8,459 nt of DNA, taken from positions 1-8,459 of the forward strand of contig JBEBBU010000031.1 of NCBI GenBank assembly GCA_041158225.1, written 5' to 3'. The position numbers and the translations under genes are program-made. Shown here in pieces: positions 7,501 to 8,459 of the stretch. Source of the stretch: JBEBBU01 sp041158225. Its GTDB lineage: Bacteria > Pseudomonadota > Gammaproteobacteria > Methylococcales > Methylococcaceae. The notes beneath the pieces are model-generated. The model did no database searches. It saw only the letters and a program-made list of their open reading frames with translations, and was not told the origin of the DNA. Positions within the stretch are counted from its first letter, which is position 1, and every line of letters starts with the position of its first letter.

Positions 7501-8459
7501 CAAACGATTGTCGTGGCGTAAGGCGCCGGATATCATCGGGATCAAGTAATGCTTTCCCATCCGGCTTTCCGGCCCAGTGAACGGTATGGATCATTTCCTT
7601 GCGGAACAGCAGCACCATATCACGCGGTTCTCCGGGTACTGACAACACCAGAAGTCCACTGGCAAGATGCGCATAGGCTGCAGCAGGTGGGAAAAGACTG
7701 CTCAGATGATCAGTAAAGAAAACAGGATGTTCAGGAGACATCTGGCTTTCCACCCACCTGATCAGATCCATGGCCTGCACTTTTTCAATGGCATCGCCGA
7801 GAGACAGATAATCGCCATCAAGAATAAAGACAGCGCCATCGGCTGGTATCAGATCAAGAAGCTTAGGGGTTTCGCTGGAAGCCAGATTGATTCTAAGCTC
7901 GGGAGGCTTGCGATTATTGATCACCGTAGCAAAATCGATCATCAACTGCTGGGCTATGTTGGCATCCTTTGCAGCCAGTGATTCAGTGCGTCTGTATATA
8001 TTTTCAGACATGACTCTCGACAAAAGAGACGATGACATGCGCAAGGCGGTATCAGGATATTTGGGGCCGGAAAGATGATGACAGATCAGCATACCCCATA
8101 GATGGCCTTTAATGATCACCGATACCGAAAGCGAAGCACTGACCCCCATATTGCGTAGATATTGAATATGAACAGGGGATACGCTACGCAGGAATGTATC
8201 GCCAAGATCGGTAGGTTGCCCCGTCACCGGATTCAATGGAGGCATCAGCGGCATGACAGGATTATTGCAGACATCTGCAATATAACGCACCCGGTTGCGC
8301 ACATAAAGTTCACGAGCCTGCACGGGAATATCACTCGCAGGAAACCTCAGACCAAGATAACTTTCATTAACATGGGCATATCGGGATTCTGCGACTACTT
8401 CGCCGCTCAGATCATCCCGAAAACGATAGAACATGACACGATCGTACCCGGTCATCTCC
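4568..8459 (-). CDS. Bacteriophytochrome-type hybrid sensor histidine kinase, 5' end outside the window
   Basis: The frame stays open to the window edge, and the first Met (8453-8455) lies inside the conserved phytochrome GAF motif TGYDRVM.YRF, so the true start and the N-terminal PAS domain are missing. Numbering from that Met (1295 residues), I see: a chromophore GAF (1-155) with PASDIP (39-44), SPVH (His96) and CHH (126-127); PHY (about 165-345) with WAGKP (294-298) and the tongue motif PRQSF (314-318); PAS (about 362-475); PAS (about 490-600); a second GAF (about 612-770); PAS (about 780-890); a short coiled coil; HisKA with phospho-acceptor His918; HATPase with Asn1035, DTGIG (1071-1075) and GGTGLGL (1100-1106); and a receiver with Glu1178/Asp1179, acceptor Asp1222 and Lys1274. 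The biliverdin-binding Cys of bacteriophytochromes lies N-terminal to the PAS domain, so it cannot be checked here. The protein should sense red/far-red light and autophosphorylate, then pass phosphate to its own receiver. No Hpt domain is present. There is no membrane segment, so it is cytoplasmic. Confidence 0.95.
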   Translation of the reverse strand, partial: EMTGYDRVMFYRFRDDLSGEVVAESRYAHVNESYLGLRFPASDIPVQARELYVRNRVRYIADVCNNPVMPLMPPLNPVTGQPTDLGDTFLRSVSPVHIQYLRNMGVSASLSVSVIIKGHLWGMLICHHLSGPKYPDTALRMSSSLLSRVMSENIYRRTESLAAKDANIAQQLMIDFATVINNRKPPELRINLASSETPKLLDLIPADGAVFILDGDYLSLGDAIEKVQAMDLIRWVESQMSPEHPVFFTDHLSSLFPPAAAYAHLASGLLVLSVPGEPRDMVLLFRKEMIHTVHWAGKPDGKALLDPDDIRRLTPRQSFASWAESVKGRSIPWERNHTEVAHILRSYLIAERKQLLKKQEVMQIIANTAEPAMVLDDRGIIVFCNASAVRISGFESSSEICGLHMTSLIPETIASGREQKFEGMLNDFCHADRRKMTASGLFFLFSRYGTWLPVYITMEKVSIDLDVYTMLTIKDRSEQIPQRSAINPSLFAENTHLSLVIMDPFGRIEWVNHAFSTLTLFDIEESQGHLPTDLLSGQDTSPDILENFLHGIRQGEKIETEMIGYRKDGQPFWMHILVEPVRAIDEEITHYIASISDISREKNIEQQERGRDRALNLLLKHESIAEIMNSIVSTFATGDGSLVSAGMALDDSGKFLSLMTAHQFPESIADRLAAEFNLDNEGLLATVMRTRQRLIWSQIAPHVSTSPFLACMYDAGFAFLWLEPIVDHESEESLGLLLFARKYSYQPIAAEIRSVNNIANFVALAMIRKDIDHDLFLCKSLIEDSADPMYILDLEKDCRFVFANPSCCRQMECSMQELLSKRFMDIYTEDLNPDIQDILEVIKKGNHLIFQAVYINSMGDPVPVEISANKVVFAESNMIVANFRNISERLEAEQALKESFQQSERLAQTRSLFVANMSHEIRTPMNGIIGLLQLAQNQPLPEQAREYVDKAYLSSMSLLNILNDVLDFSKIQEGGHLINPRSFSMKSLVKTLEIGFKEEALVKDLNFYIQVAPTVPDSLIGDDFRIVQILRNLLTNAFKFTDRGGSVRLNIVDENSTVPQQGRARICFQVEDTGIGIPDDALSQIFEPFRQADDSITRRFGGTGLGLSISRSLLHLMDSDMSVVSTYGKGSRFSFILDLEISGDIENMVEGGSSRAGLLADEMAQLNNSLQPLRILLAEDNEINQLVIFRILELSGIELIMVDNGQKAYETAIASHFDLILMDLHMPVMGGIEATMKLRKDPAGTDIPIIALTADIAESEREKCLVAGMNDYLTKPIRPVELMQCLRRWIPSLSSQ

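Noticed and set aside
1..8459. Mobile elements, CRISPR arrays, tRNA or rRNA genes
   Set aside because: I found no transposase or integrase frame, no regularly spaced repeats and no tRNA- or rRNA-like sequence. The gaps between genes are all short.

Overview
The window looks like a piece of a proteobacterial chromosome. The base composition is mid-range, Leu codons are mostly CTG, Shine-Dalgarno sequences are canonical, and the strand with the sensor kinase carries a bacteriophytochrome-type photosensory module. I cannot name the genus from the sequence alone. There are no rRNA, tRNA, CRISPR or insertion-sequence signals.

Region 1 (about 1-4432, + strand) is a four-gene cassette: a 129-aa, almost charge-free integral membrane protein; a 739-aa protein with two tandem AAA ATPase modules; a 451-aa cytoplasmic von Willebrand factor A (VWA) protein with an intact metal-binding MIDAS site; and a 68-aa protein I do not recognise. 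The gaps before the ATPase and VWA genes each carry a near-identical 17-bp palindrome (GCGAC-N7-GTCGC), followed at exactly the same distance by a CATACT/CATAGT box. I read these as two copies of one operator/promoter. The VWA gene also has a long hairpin in its presumed leader. The 68-aa gene follows the VWA stop immediately and is surely co-transcribed with it. An ATPase paired with a VWA protein recalls the MoxR/VWA, RavA/ViaA and BchI/BchD pairs, but this ATPase looks like a classical AAA (SpoVK/COG0464-like) protein rather than a MoxR protein. I infer a membrane-linked protein-remodelling machine of unknown client. This is the most likely place in the window for an undescribed system.

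Region 2 (4433-4567) is a convergent intergenic gap dominated by a 20-bp hairpin, best read as a shared terminator.

Region 3 (4568-8459, - strand) is a very large hybrid sensor histidine kinase whose 5' end lies outside the window. It reads phytochrome GAF - PHY - PAS - PAS - GAF - PAS - HisKA - HATPase - receiver. All key catalytic and chromophore-pocket residues that fall inside the window are present. The cassette and the kinase converge on the terminator, so nothing in the sequence shows that they work together.
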